A stretch of DNA of 64,000 nucleotides from UBA952 sp044361535 (GTDB taxonomy: Bacteria > Bacteroidota > Bacteroidia > Flavobacteriales_D > Crocinitomicaceae). Each line of letters opens with the position of its first letter. The stretch's first letter is position 1. The DNA lies in the NCBI GenBank assembly GCA_044361535.1, contig JBIKIQ010000005.1, positions 1-64,000 on the forward strand, given 5' to 3'. The notes beneath the pieces are model-generated. The model worked only from the letters and a program-made list of their open reading frames with translations. It was not told the DNA's origin and ran no database searches. This document shows positions 1 to 9,383 of this stretch, piece after piece. Made by a program: the position numbers and the translations under genes.

Positions 1-930
1 GTTTCATTACCTTCGAAAATAACATCGTCGGTTGGGTCAATCGTCACAGTTCCAGTTGTTGAACCTGCAGGAATAGTAATAGTGGTACTAGAAGCTGAAT
101 AATCAGCACCAGAGGCAGTTCCTGTATAAGTAAGTGTAACCGTAGTAGCAGTAGTTGTAGCAACGGACAAAGTTGCAGTTAAGGTAGCTACTCCTGCAGC
201 ATTTTCAGCGATTGTTGTTGTACCTGTTAAAGTAACAGTAGGTGTAGTTTCATCATCTGTAATAGTAACGGTAGCCGTTTGGGTACCAGATTCTGTTGCA
301 CCGTTTCCACCAGTTACATTCGTAATGTCAGCAATAACTGTTTCATTACCTTCGAAAATAACATCGTCGGTTGGGTCAATCGTCACAGTTCCAGTTGTTG
401 AACCTGCAGGAATAGTAATAGTGGTACTAGAAGCTGAATAATCAGCACCAGAGGCAGTTCCTGTATTAGTAAGTGTAACCGTAGTAGCAGTAGTTGTAGC
501 AACGGACAAAGTTGCAGTTAAGGTAGCTACTCCTGCAGCATTTTCAGCGATTGTTGTTGTACCTGATAAAGTAACAATAGGTGTAGTTTCATCATCTGTA
601 ATAGTAACGGTAGCCGTTTGAGTCCCTGTTTCTGTTGCTCCGTCTCCACCTGTTACATTTGTTATGTCAGCAATAACTGTTTCATTTCCTTCGAAAATAA
701 CATCGTCAGTTGGATCAATCGTTACAGTTCCTGTTGTTGATCCTGCAGGAATAGTAATTGTTACAGACGAGGTTGTATAATCAACCCCTGTGGCTGTTCC
801 GGAATATGTCAATGTTACAGTAGTTGGAGATGATGCTGCCGCTGACAAGGTTGCAGTAAGAGTAGCTACTCCTGCAGCATTTTCAGCAATGGTTGTTGTT
901 CCGGATAGAGTAACTCCAATTGGAAGACAA
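1..930 (-). repeat. Tandem 339-bp coding repeats (Calx-beta, 113 residues each)
   Basis: Units start at 1, 340 and 679, exactly 339 bases apart. Units 1-339 and 340-678 differ at only three positions in their first 280 or so bases, and at about ten in the last 60. The third unit is clearly more diverged and fades out near 930. The reading frame is kept throughout. The array continues beyond base 1. Confidence 0.95.
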
Positions 931-2567
931 TCTTCCGTTTGCAAAGCAATTGTAGTTGTTTTAGAAATTGGACAACCAGGAACGGTTACAGCATACTGCA
1001 CATTAATTGTAGTATTTCCTGTTCCGTTGAAATTCATTATTGTACCGTTTAGCGTTGCTGGACCAGACAATAAGGTTAAAACTCCACCTGTTGGACTTGG
1101 GATTAAATCTACCGACGAACCGTTACAATATAATCCCCCGGCTCCAAATGTGGGAGCCCCAGTAATACTAACATCCAAATTTGTTGCACCACATATAAAT
1201 ACGACAGCAGTTGCGAAGGTATAACTATTTTCATTTGTTGTATTTGCAGTCCCATCACCCATACTTCCGTTTATTCGGTGACCAACATATCCAAAGTAAT
1301 CTTCACACTTTTTTACGAGCATGGAAGTATGTCCGCCTGTTTCAACAGCCAAAATTTTATTTGCTGCAGTAATTCCATCAGGTATAGCCGGATTTGCTGC
1401 ACCTGCCGCTGCTCTTCCGAGCATGAGTCCATTGGATTCACCCCAATTGTAATTCGTAGAATCTGCCGTTAAGACATTTACTGCAGCAAAAGCATGGTCG
1501 TGTTCATTTGGAGAAACCCAACGAATATTATTCATTACAGGACCTGTTAAAGATGTGTACCTTGGTTGAACCCAACTGAGTCGATCTGTTGTAGACCAAT
1601 CTCCAATTTGTCTAAAGTTATTACCACCTACAGAGTACAAATTCCCATCAGTGTTTAAGACATAATAGGTTGGTTTTAAATTGGATTGATCGCGCGTCAC
1701 TCCAATCATTTTTATAGAGTTTCCGTTTGGATTGGTCATTAAAGTCGCGCGATTTCTTGATCCAATTGCGGTGTTGTTTCCTAAATATGTTTCGGTTCCC
1801 CAAGTATACAATTCACCTGTTGTAGTTAAAGCGAACATGGTATTTTGATTTCCTCTAACCGCAACAACATTGGCAAGTGCAGGGTTTCCTGCTGCGGATG
1901 TTGTTACTTTATACCATAAAACTGCATTTGCCGCACTTAATGCGCCTGTCAATCCTGTCCCAGTATTTTCTCCCTGATGCGTCAAAACCCAAACATCGCC
2001 ACTACATGTTGTAATTACCATTGTTTTATAAGTGGTAAAAATCATTTTAACATCTGTAGGAGCAACACCTGCTGGTAAACCTTGCGCATTTCCACCAACG
2101 GTTATTTTTTGAAATGTATTAGATGTAGTTATATTTTGATGAATTATAGTCCCTTCAACACCCCAGGCAAATAATCCTGTTGTTGTAAGCACAATTCCTT
2201 GAGCTGTCCCACTTCGTATACTTGCTAAGTGAGCTTTGAGTATCTGACCTGTTAAAGCTGGATAATTGGTTGAATTTATTTCAATAGGAGCAAGAACATT
2301 TGCAATACCATTATTTGCTAAACCTTCTCCCCACGTTTTGTAGGTGCCATTTGCCGTTCGCACTACAGTTGAGTGGTAGCTCGAACAAAAATTATCATAT
2401 TCTATTGTGTTTCTATCGGAATTGGATCCCATACCAAAATTCAAATAGTTGGTGTTTGGACAAGTTGCTTGAAATCCACATTGTGAATAAACATTGTTGA
2501 AAAAAGCAAATGTTATGAGAATAGAAAACGATTGAATAATTATTCTCGTTCTAATTGAAAATTTCAT
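1..2567 (-). CDS. Large secreted RCC1-like / Calx-beta repeat protein (N-terminal part; runs off window)
   Basis: The reading frame is open from an ATG at 2567 to the window edge, about 855 codons, so the C terminus is missing. An N-terminal hydrophobic signal peptide ends near VYSQC. Residues of about 40-420 carry RCC1-like repeats, seen as recurring Y/L-x-x-W-G-E/T turns such as YKTWGEG, LFAWGVEG and LYTWGTE. A Cys-containing linker follows. From about residue 545 there are tandem Calx-beta domains (VTLSGTTTIAENAAG, then IPAGSTTGTVTIDPTDD). The protein is likely exported and ends in a T9SS sorting domain outside the window; that is inference. It lies 7 nt downstream of the 242-codon secreted-protein gene and is probably cotranscribed with it. 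Its role is unknown; a surface adhesin or matrix protein is plausible. Confidence 0.85.
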   Translation of the reverse strand, partial: MKFSIRTRIIIQSFSILITFAFFNNVYSQCGFQATCPNTNYLNFGMGSNSDRNTIEYDNFCSSYHSTVVRTANGTYKTWGEGLANNGIANVLAPIEINSTNYPALTGQILKAHLASIRSGTAQGIVLTTTGLFAWGVEGTIIHQNITTSNTFQKITVGGNAQGLPAGVAPTDVKMIFTTYKTMVITTCSGDVWVLTHQGENTGTGLTGALSAANAVLWYKVTTSAAGNPALANVVAVRGNQNTMFALTTTGELYTWGTETYLGNNTAIGSRNRATLMTNPNGNSIKMIGVTRDQSNLKPTYYVLNTDGNLYSVGGNNFRQIGDWSTTDRLSWVQPRYTSLTGPVMNNIRWVSPNEHDHAFAAVNVLTADSTNYNWGESNGLMLGRAAAGAANPAIPDGITAANKILAVETGGHTSMLVKKCEDYFGYVGHRINGSMGDGTANTTNENSYTFATAVVFICGATNLDVSITGAPTFGAGGLYCNGSSVDLIPSPTGGVLTLLSGPATLNGTIMNFNGTGNTTINVQYAVTVPGCPISKTTTIALQTEDCLPIGVTLSGTTTIAENAAGVATLTATLSAAASSPTTVTLTYSGTATGVDYTTSSVTITIPAGSTTGTVTIDPTDDVIFEGNETVIADITNVTGGDGATETGTQTATVTITDDETTPIVTLSGTTTIAENAAGVATLTATLSVATTTATTVTLTNTGTASGADYSASSTTITIPAGSTTGTVTIDPTDDVIFEGNETVIADITNVTGGNGATESGTQTATVTITDDETTPTVTLTGTTTIAENAAGVATLTATLSVATTTATTVTLTYTGTASGADYSASSTTITIPAGSTTGTVTIDPTDDVIFEGNE

Positions 2568-2574
2568 GCTCTGA

Positions 2575-3303
2575 TTATTTTATTACGTTAGGTATATAAT
2601 AGGTTTGAATCAAATTATCTTGATTGTAAAAATCAAACATAATATAGGTGTTTGATGTTGCTTTTCCTGATAAATTAAAAGAAATAAGATTTTTACCGAC
2701 CTGCAATGGAGTGTCTTTGCCAACAACTTCACCAATTATACTTGTATTAACGCCTGATGAAATCATTTTTAATCCTTCTAATTGACCTGCTTTATTGGTA
2801 TAACTTGAATATATAATTGGAATAGAAAGAATGATACCTTTCGACTCAACATTTCCAACAAGAGTATTTGACAAGGTTAATTCGTCAAATAAAAATTCAT
2901 ATTTGGAATCCAAAACTTTCAATCGGTATATTATTTTTTCACTGCCGTGATTACAGGCTTTAGCACTAGTTTTTTCAGTATGATTTAAAACTACGTCATA
3001 TTCACCAGGTATTTCAAATAAAATATCCATAATTTGTTTACCTATTCCATGAATATTAAAGGAATCTCCATTTGTAATTTTCCAGCTATATTCTTCAATA
3101 TCAGAAATGGAAATAATATTTGAATTGAGTTTTTCACCAAAGGAGATGAGGATATTATTAACCTGATCATCTGTGCTCAAATTATTATTTTGAGTTAATG
3201 AAATTCCACTCTCAGGTTTAAAGGTTGTAATAGGAGTTTGAGATTGAACGAATGAGGATATTGAAAAAAACGCAGACAGCGCAAACAATATTTGTATTTT
3301 CAT
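2575..3303 (-). CDS. Small secreted protein with PKD-like segment
   Basis: This 242-residue protein has a clear signal peptide (hydrophobic to about residue 21, ending SFVQSQ). The middle part, with EYSWKITNGDS followed by FEIPGEYDVVLNH, resembles a PKD or Ig-like beta sandwich. No T9SS sorting domain or lipobox is visible, and I do not recognise a named family. It is the first gene behind a well-formed promoter at 3327-3359 and is followed after 7 nt by the large RCC1/Calx-beta gene. It may therefore be an accessory to that surface protein. This is inferred from position only. Confidence 0.8.
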   Translation of the reverse strand: MKIQILFALSAFFSISSFVQSQTPITTFKPESGISLTQNNNLSTDDQVNNILISFGEKLNSNIISISDIEEYSWKITNGDSFNIHGIGKQIMDILFEIPGEYDVVLNHTEKTSAKACNHGSEKIIYRLKVLDSKYEFLFDELTLSNTLVGNVESKGIILSIPIIYSSYTNKAGQLEGLKMISSGVNTSIIGEVVGKDTPLQVGKNLISFNLSGKATSNTYIMFDFYNQDNLIQTYYIPNVIK

Positions 3304-3326
3304 AATTAAATTTCTTAAAAACGGTG

Positions 3327-3359
3327 CAAAAGTAGCTAATAAAAACTGTAATCTTACAA
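3327..3359 (-). promoter_or_regulatory. Bacteroidota-type promoter for the two-gene surface-protein operon
   Basis: On the minus strand there is a TTG at 3359-3357, a 22-base spacer, and a perfect TAnnTTTG -7 element (TACTTTTG) at 3334-3327. The start codon is 24 bases further on. Confidence 0.65.
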
Positions 3360-3491
3360 TAAATTCCTTTTGTCACTCCCTTAATTTAGTATGAAAGGTT
3401 TGCTTTCAGACGAAAAAACAAAGAAATCCGTTGAATTAATTCACTTACAAATGAATCGTTAAAATTGCCTAATTTCAGGCCTATGAAAATC

Positions 3492-4382
3492 CTACTTCTT
3501 GAAATTGTCGGCAATAACTAAATCTTTCGTGCCGTGTGTCCAAGAATAAAATCCTTCTCCGGTTTTCACTCCTTTTTTTCCGGCAGTGACCATGTTAACC
3601 AATAATGGACATGGCGCATATTTTGGATTGCCAAACCCGTCATGCAAAACTTGAAGAATGGCAAGACATACATCAAGACCAATAAAATCAGCGAGTTGTA
3701 ATGGACCCATTGGATGAGCCATTCCCAATTTCATAACCGTATCAATTTCATATACACCAGCAACTCCTTCGTACAATGAATAGATGGCCTCGTTAATCAT
3801 CGGCATTAAAATACGATTAGCCACAAATCCAGGATAATCATTTACTTCAACCGGAACTTTGTCCAATTTTTTTGATGTTTCCATAATGAGTGCAGTTACG
3901 TCATCCGAAGTTGAATAACCCCTAATAATTTCCACCAATTTCATTACTGGAACCGGATTCATAAAGTGCATTCCAATTACTTTATCAGCCCTGTTTGTTA
4001 CTGATCCTATTTTTGTAATAGAAATAGAAGAAGTGTTGGTTGCTAAAATTACATGAGGTTCCGTTACTTCATCAAGTTGCTTAAATATCTTTAGCTTTAA
4101 ATCTATATTTTCTGTTGCAGCCTCAACCACTAAATCAATTCCTTTTACTCCTTCTTCGATAGAGGTAAATGTATTTAAATTTTTTAAAGTAGATGCTTTA
4201 TCGGATTCACTAAGTGAACCTTTAGCTACTTGTCTATCCAGATTTTTTTCAATGGTCGCCATTGCTTTTTCAAGAGCAGAGGCAGAAATATCAATCAAGT
4301 TTACTGTATAGCCAAATTGCGCAAAAACATGAGCAATTCCATTTCCCATTGTTCCGCTACCGATAACTGCAATATTTTTCAT
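3492..4382 (-). CDS. 3-hydroxybutyryl-CoA / 3-hydroxyacyl-CoA dehydrogenase
   Basis: This is an NAD-dependent dehydrogenase of the short single-function type (296 residues from the chosen start). It oxidises L-3-hydroxyacyl-CoA in beta-oxidation or butanoate metabolism. The N-terminal Rossmann motif is GSGTMGNG. The catalytic His lies in GMHFMNPVP, and the family motif NDYPGFVANR is followed by the C-terminal 3HCDH domain (MAHPMGPLQLADFIGLD). An in-frame ATG six codons upstream exists. I prefer MKNIAVIGSG because the Rossmann strand normally begins right at the N terminus. It stands alone, with gaps of 80 and 188 bases on either side. Confidence 0.93.
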   Translation of the reverse strand: MKNIAVIGSGTMGNGIAHVFAQFGYTVNLIDISASALEKAMATIEKNLDRQVAKGSLSESDKASTLKNLNTFTSIEEGVKGIDLVVEAATENIDLKLKIFKQLDEVTEPHVILATNTSSISITKIGSVTNRADKVIGMHFMNPVPVMKLVEIIRGYSTSDDVTALIMETSKKLDKVPVEVNDYPGFVANRILMPMINEAIYSLYEGVAGVYEIDTVMKLGMAHPMGPLQLADFIGLDVCLAILQVLHDGFGNPKYAPCPLLVNMVTAGKKGVKTGEGFYSWTHGTKDLVIADNFKK

Positions 4383-4480
4383 AGAATTTTGTTTTTGCAA
4401 ACTTACTTATTTTATGGCTATTCTTGACGACTCAGAAACTGAATGAAATCAATTTCTCAAAAAATCTCTGTAAAAAAGAC

Positions 4481-5509
4481 TCAGCCTTCTTCTGAAAGCT
4501 CTAAATGTTTTTGAATTATTGTTTTAACCAAGTTTTTACAGGAATAGTTGCGTACCCATTCCATCGAGTTTTTTTGGATGGTTTCATACGCGATGTCGCT
4601 AAGTTGTAATGTTTTTTGAAGTAAATCCGAATAATTGGAATATTCGATGCAATTTACCCCATCGACTAAATCATGTGGCGCACAAAAACTTGGTTTTTCA
4701 TTCAAATTTTTAAAGCATATCACGGCTTGATTAGCAGCAATTTCATAATGCCTTAGACAGTCCCATCCTCCTCGTTTTGTTGTGATTCCAAATTTTGAAT
4801 TCTGTAAATCAGTGTAGTAGTCTTCTTCATTTGAGAAGGCGTATTTTATCATGCTACCTTCAATGTTTTGACATACTTCTTCATCGACGATATGTTTACC
4901 AAAAAGTTTATTTTTTTCAGTCTTACCTAACTTTACTTTTGAATCAGGTATTGAAAAGGATATTGGGTGAATGTTTGGCAAGGGAAGAAATGCGCATAAA
5001 AACTTCGGAATGAATTTGTAAAAACGATAGTAGTTTGTTCTTTTGGCAATAATCTCTCGTTTAAAATAGTTAAATCGCTTGTGAGGTTTGGGATAAGTCA
5101 ATGAAAATGGTGCTTTCCAAGGCGCTTTGTAGTAGGGCCAAATCGCAGGAGTGTCTTCTCCATCTAAAATTAGGGTTTGTTTTCGCTTCAAACGTTTGTG
5201 CCACTTCAAATAAAGATCAGACTGTCGGTATATATCTCCAAAAATCACTAAATCAAAATCCTCAACATGCATAGAATGATTATATTCTCGGCATTCGGAA
5301 GCATCTAAAATCCCATATAAGGTAAATCCAATGCCATGCATGCTTTGAACATCCTCATTTCTTGATTTGTAGACGAACTTATTTGCAGGATATTCATAAA
5401 CAATAGATCCAAAGAGCTCCTTTAGTCCAATTAAAAAGCTATCCGCTAGAAAATCATTCTTGGGAGAATTGATGTACAGGATTTTTTGAATACCAGCGAA
5501 TTCTTGCAT
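4481..5509 (-). CDS. Putative glycosyltransferase (CgeB/GT1-like), weak assignment
   Basis: The protein has 342 residues, no signal peptide and no membrane segment. The C-terminal third has the pattern of CgeB-like glycosyltransferases: a region around GWDCLRHYEIAANQAV, then a stretch with HDLVDGVNCIEYSNYSDL and a closing helix. In that family this region binds the nucleotide sugar, and an E in the motif is conserved. The N-terminal half is not recognisable by eye. No other sugar-processing gene is adjacent, so the acceptor cannot be guessed. It could also be an unrelated Bacteroidota-specific family. Confidence 0.6.
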   Translation of the reverse strand: MQEFAGIQKILYINSPKNDFLADSFLIGLKELFGSIVYEYPANKFVYKSRNEDVQSMHGIGFTLYGILDASECREYNHSMHVEDFDLVIFGDIYRQSDLYLKWHKRLKRKQTLILDGEDTPAIWPYYKAPWKAPFSLTYPKPHKRFNYFKREIIAKRTNYYRFYKFIPKFLCAFLPLPNIHPISFSIPDSKVKLGKTEKNKLFGKHIVDEEVCQNIEGSMIKYAFSNEEDYYTDLQNSKFGITTKRGGWDCLRHYEIAANQAVICFKNLNEKPSFCAPHDLVDGVNCIEYSNYSDLLQKTLQLSDIAYETIQKNSMEWVRNYSCKNLVKTIIQKHLELSEEG

Positions 5510-5612
5510 TTTGAGTGGCTAAAAATACAAAAAAATGCTGATTCGAAAATCACGTCCTGCGGAGCGGAATGAGCATACTGTCAGAAAAGTTTGTTGAGAA
5601 AAAAAAGGCTAA

Positions 5613-6401
5613 CTATTCTGTTTTAGTAACTTCCTTTTGTTGAGGGATTAAAGGCCTGCCATTTAATGCTTGAATAAGAGTCAATAGAGCCAAAAGTCCA
5701 TAAAGAATTGACAGTACTAACGTCAACTTTGTATTCTTGAGAAGGTAATACGAAAGAATTGGCAATACCTGAAGAGCGTGCATACCAATAAAATGCGAAA
5801 CTCGAAGATCTCCGACCGTTTTGCTCCAGCCAAGTATAAACCAATTTGAATTGTCATTCAAAGCACCAACACTATGATTCAATCTTGACCCCATGGCAAA
5901 ACCTTCAAATGAAAAAATAACGAAAATGAGAATACCTAATCGAATTGCCCAAACATAGTAGTTTGGTAATTCTGGAAATGAATTTGTAAAAAACAAGAAC
6001 CCTACATAGGCTGTATATATTGTTGCCAACGAGGCAGCCAAAGCCATTAGAGTAAACATTGCAGAATAAAACCCTGTACTCATGTTGTAATGTGAGAGTT
6101 GTCCTCTGCTCGCTTGAATTGCAATATAGACAATCTCAAAGCCTAGCAATAGGATAATAGACCAGTTAAAGAATTTAACGTTAAAGTCCGGTAAGTAATA
6201 ACAATACCAAGCCATGGCCCAAGAGAATGTCAATGTTGAAAATGCAAATTTGAAAGGCTTGTACCATGCGTTGACGCCGTAGACTTGTGTTTCAGTGGTC
6301 TTTGCTAAAATCAAAAATAGGATTGAAAAGATTAAGCAAATTAGACCGAAATAAAAAAGTGTTTCGTTTCTTGCTTTTAGGTTTTGAATGAATTCTATCA
6401 T
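5613..6401 (-). CDS. Polytopic inner-membrane protein of unknown function
   Basis: The protein has 262 residues with about seven hydrophobic helices, the first at about residues 15-35 and the last near 225-245. Polar conserved-looking patches lie between helices: NAWYKPFKFAFS, FEGFAMGSRLNHSVG and DLRVSHFIGMHALQV, with two His residues in the last. The histidines in membrane-adjacent positions could bind a metal or heme, but that is speculation. I do not recognise a named family. Neighbours give no functional clue. Confidence 0.8.
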   Translation of the reverse strand: MIEFIQNLKARNETLFYFGLICLIFSILFLILAKTTETQVYGVNAWYKPFKFAFSTLTFSWAMAWYCYYLPDFNVKFFNWSIILLLGFEIVYIAIQASRGQLSHYNMSTGFYSAMFTLMALAASLATIYTAYVGFLFFTNSFPELPNYYVWAIRLGILIFVIFSFEGFAMGSRLNHSVGALNDNSNWFILGWSKTVGDLRVSHFIGMHALQVLPILSYYLLKNTKLTLVLSILYGLLALLTLIQALNGRPLIPQQKEVTKTE

Positions 6402-6519
6402 TGATGTATGCTTGTTTGGTGCATTTTAATTTTATAATTATTTCTGAATGAATTGAGGTACACGGATTATCTGATAAAGAATTTTCCCTTTGAATAGTAT
6501 TTATTTTGGGCTGTTTCGG

Positions 6520-6993
6520 TCATGGACTTATTATATATGAATTTTTATTGTTAATATAATACTTAGATGTGCTGCTCTTATCAAATGCTCCAAAGGAGAG
6601 AAAAATTGGTTTTGATGGTGAGTATCTCAATTCATTTTTTGGAATAACAAAGTGGTAATTATTTTTATTTACGATGAGAGTAGCACGAGTAGCTTGGCCA
6701 CACGTTGTTGTCGCGTCATTTTCGAGTTGATTTGCCACACATAAAGAATTTCCATCAATTACTGAGTATAGCCTATCAATGTAAGGATCAGTCACATTGT
6801 TTCTATTTATATCAGTGTAGATAAATGGAGTATATTTTGATTCAATTACAATTCCAATATAATCTTCGTTTTGATAGTATTTTACTCTAAAGTTATCCTT
6901 ATTAAAAAGCGTTGTCAATTCAATTTGACTCAAGGAAATGGTTGAAATTAAAAAAAACAAGAAAATAAATGATTTATTCATGACTTTTTTCAT
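6520..6993 (-). CDS. Small secreted hypothetical protein
   Basis: The protein has 157 residues with an N-terminal signal peptide (hydrophobic stretch FIFLFFLISTISL, cleavage after about residue 22). The mature part is beta-rich and contains two cysteines flanking a short loop (SLCVANQLENDATTTCG), probably a disulphide. No sorting domain or lipobox is seen. It lies between the membrane protein and the S46 peptidase on the same strand, but gaps of 118 and 169 bases argue against a tight operon. Confidence 0.7.
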   Translation of the reverse strand: MKKVMNKSFIFLFFLISTISLSQIELTTLFNKDNFRVKYYQNEDYIGIVIESKYTPFIYTDINRNNVTDPYIDRLYSVIDGNSLCVANQLENDATTTCGQATRATLIVNKNNYHFVIPKNELRYSPSKPIFLSFGAFDKSSTSKYYINNKNSYIISP

Positions 6994-7162
6994 TTGATTT
7001 TTAAGTGTTAGTTAGATGAGGTTAATATTCGTAATTAATTTTTTATTTAAGCAAATGGGTTTACTCATAAATTTACTAATTGTGCTTTTCATTCAAGTAG
7101 TAATACTTTCCATTGGTTGTATTAGCGAACTCTTTCGACCTCTTTATAAAAATACAATTTTC

Positions 7163-9277
7163 TCACTTCCCTTTCACGAGTTTCATCTCATCCACCAAAT
7201 GCTTTGCGCCTGAATATTTGTCCATCACCCACAGTACGTAGCGAATATCAACCACCACGTTTCGGCAACGGTTGGCGTCAAACATGTAATCACTCATCGT
7301 ACTTTCCCAAGTGCGGTCAAAATTTAAGCCCATCAAATGACCGTTTTTATCCAATACAGGCGAACCTGAATTTCCTCCTGTTGTGTGATTAGAGCCTGTG
7401 AAACATACCCACAATTCGCCTTTCTGCGCATACGGACCATAGTCTTTGGCCTTGTGTAAATCCAACATGCGTGGAAGCAACTCAAAATCAGGGTTGCCCG
7501 AATTGTATTTGGCAATTATTCCATCTAAAGTGGTGTGCTCGGTATATTTCATACCGTCCGCTGGTGAGGATCCTTCCAGTTTTCCGTAAGAAATTCTTAA
7601 AGTGCTATTGGCATCTGGCCAATGTTTAGCATTTGGAAACATCACTTTCTTCCCTTCCACGTAGAGTTTTAATAAGGCTGTCATTTCGGCATTGAATGCT
7701 TGAAAATCGGGACTTGTAGAAGCTCTGAAAGTTGAAATCAACCCATTGTAGTGTTTGAATCCAAGATCATTTTCCAATTTTCCTTTGCTCTCATCATTGA
7801 AAGAATCTAAAAAGCTCAAGTAACGCTCTTTGTTCGTTAAAACGGATTGTGCATATATATCGTTTTTTAGTTGCTTCACTTCTGCTTCACTTAATTTGAC
7901 GTTGCCAATACGTTTGAAGTATTCAATCGTTAGCAATTCGAATATTTTTCCATCCACAATTTCATTGTAATTTTTGAAAAATCCCTCACCACTGGTTTTT
8001 AGCTTGGAAATAACACCTGAAAGTTCATTTTTTTCTTTGTATTTGGAATAATTCGTAAGTAAATCATTCAGTCCACGCGTCAATTTAAAGTACTCGGGGC
8101 CATACGAGAAATATTCAACCCCCATAGCATATTGAAATTCAATTTCCACTTTTTTCGCGACTAAATCATTCATTTTCTGAACAACATCGCCATATTTTGC
8201 TTTCCATTCAGGATTAGAATTGGCTTTGTCCGTATATTCTTTTTCACGATTGATTTTTACCGTAACTGCATCCAAACGCTTCAACCCATCAATTTGACCA
8301 ATCCATTTTTTCCATGCATTTGCAATGCTTGCTTGCTTCGCCGAATACTGAATGCGCGTCTTATCTGATTCTTTCATCGCGGCATCAATAACACCTAGTG
8401 ACAAATCACGCATTCTAATACGAGCTGGACGTTCCTTTTCAATGATGAATTTCAAATACGAAGAAACTACGTGTTGCTCCGTTGCTCCCGGAAAGCCATA
8501 TACCATGGTAAAATCTCCTTCTTTTCGATTTTTGAATGAGATGGGTAAAAAATGAATTGGTTTGTATGGAACATTATCAGCAGAGTAGGGTGCAGGCTTA
8601 TTGTCTTTTCCAACATAAATTCTAAAAACAGAAAAATCACCTGTATGTCGCGGCCAAACCCAATTATCTGTGTCTCCACCAAATTTACCAATTGAATTGG
8701 GAGGTGTTCCTACGAAACGAACATCTAAAAAAACTTCCTTTACCATCATGTAATAATCATTCCCATAGTTGAATGGTTTGATTTCTGCTTCGTAATGCGT
8801 ACCTGAAATTGCTTTGGCAGTCAATTCTTTAATCAATGCTTGAATACTTGCCTCGTCCGTTTTTCCAGAGCCCAAAATCAATTTTGTAACATCTTCGATA
8901 CGAACGATACGAACAGCTGTTAATCCTGGATTTTGCAATTCATCTCCTTTTGTTTTTGCCCAAAATCCGTATTTTAGATAATCATTTTCGAGTGAGGAAT
9001 GCGATTGAATTTGAGAATACCCACAATGGTGATTCGTCAACAACAATCCTTGATCTGAAACAAGTTCTGCTGTACAACCTCCTCCAAATTGAAGAATAGC
9101 ATCTTTCAAACTTGCTTTGTTTACGCTGTAAATATCTTCTGCAGACAACTTCATTCCTTTAGCTTTCATATCAGACTCAAAAGCAGCAATCAGAGATGGA
9201 ATAAGCATCCCCTCATCCGCTCGAAGAGATTTACTAAAAATGAAAATAAGTGCGAGAAATAAAAATAGTTTATTCAT
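7163..9277 (-). CDS. S46 family dipeptidyl-peptidase, probably Asp/Glu-specific (DPP11 type)
   Basis: This 704-residue exported serine peptidase has the usual length of family S46, and a signal peptide ends near SLRA (residue 20). The catalytic His is in LLLTNHHCGYS (residues about 79-88). The Asp region is DTDNWVWPRHTGDF (about 202-215). The nucleophile Ser637 is in GGNSGSPV. These enzymes release dipeptides from peptides in the periplasm, feeding amino-acid catabolism. In characterised Porphyromonas enzymes the residue 18 positions after the catalytic Ser is Arg in DPP11 (acidic P1) and Gly in DPP7. Here it is Arg655 (NFDRTWE), so DPP11 is the likelier call. Both family facts are from memory of the literature. 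Confidence 0.93.
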   Translation of the reverse strand: MNKLFLFLALIFIFSKSLRADEGMLIPSLIAAFESDMKAKGMKLSAEDIYSVNKASLKDAILQFGGGCTAELVSDQGLLLTNHHCGYSQIQSHSSLENDYLKYGFWAKTKGDELQNPGLTAVRIVRIEDVTKLILGSGKTDEASIQALIKELTAKAISGTHYEAEIKPFNYGNDYYMMVKEVFLDVRFVGTPPNSIGKFGGDTDNWVWPRHTGDFSVFRIYVGKDNKPAPYSADNVPYKPIHFLPISFKNRKEGDFTMVYGFPGATEQHVVSSYLKFIIEKERPARIRMRDLSLGVIDAAMKESDKTRIQYSAKQASIANAWKKWIGQIDGLKRLDAVTVKINREKEYTDKANSNPEWKAKYGDVVQKMNDLVAKKVEIEFQYAMGVEYFSYGPEYFKLTRGLNDLLTNYSKYKEKNELSGVISKLKTSGEGFFKNYNEIVDGKIFELLTIEYFKRIGNVKLSEAEVKQLKNDIYAQSVLTNKERYLSFLDSFNDESKGKLENDLGFKHYNGLISTFRASTSPDFQAFNAEMTALLKLYVEGKKVMFPNAKHWPDANSTLRISYGKLEGSSPADGMKYTEHTTLDGIIAKYNSGNPDFELLPRMLDLHKAKDYGPYAQKGELWVCFTGSNHTTGGNSGSPVLDKNGHLMGLNFDRTWESTMSDYMFDANRCRNVVVDIRYVLWVMDKYSGAKHLVDEMKLVKGK

Positions 9278-9338
9278 GTTATTGAGTTTAGCTCACGAAT
9301 TTACAATTTTCATCGTTAATGTTGAAGAATATCAATTT

Positions 9339-9365
9339 TTGGTTTCGTTCTTATCGTTATTTTTG
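9339..9365 (+). promoter_or_regulatory. Candidate promoter for the aspartate kinase gene
   Basis: There is a perfect -7 element TATTTTTG at 9358-9365, with a TTG at 9339-9341. The spacer is 16 bases, one shorter than usual. The start codon follows 18 bases after the -7 box. Confidence 0.5.
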
Positions 9366-9383
9366 TTCTCAAATTATTTCTAG

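Noticed and set aside
1..930. Regular repeats that might suggest a CRISPR array or noncoding satellite
   Set aside because: Units are 339 bases, keep an open frame and encode Calx-beta domains; there are no short repeats with unique spacers.
790..1224. Open frame of 144 codons on the plus strand
   Set aside because: It lies wholly inside the RCC1/Calx-beta gene on the other strand and is a compositional mirror of the repeat region.
7016..7213. Hydrophobic 65-codon frame on the plus strand
   Set aside because: It overlaps the 3' end of the S46 peptidase gene, has no recognisable pattern, and its hydrophobicity follows from AT-rich sequence.
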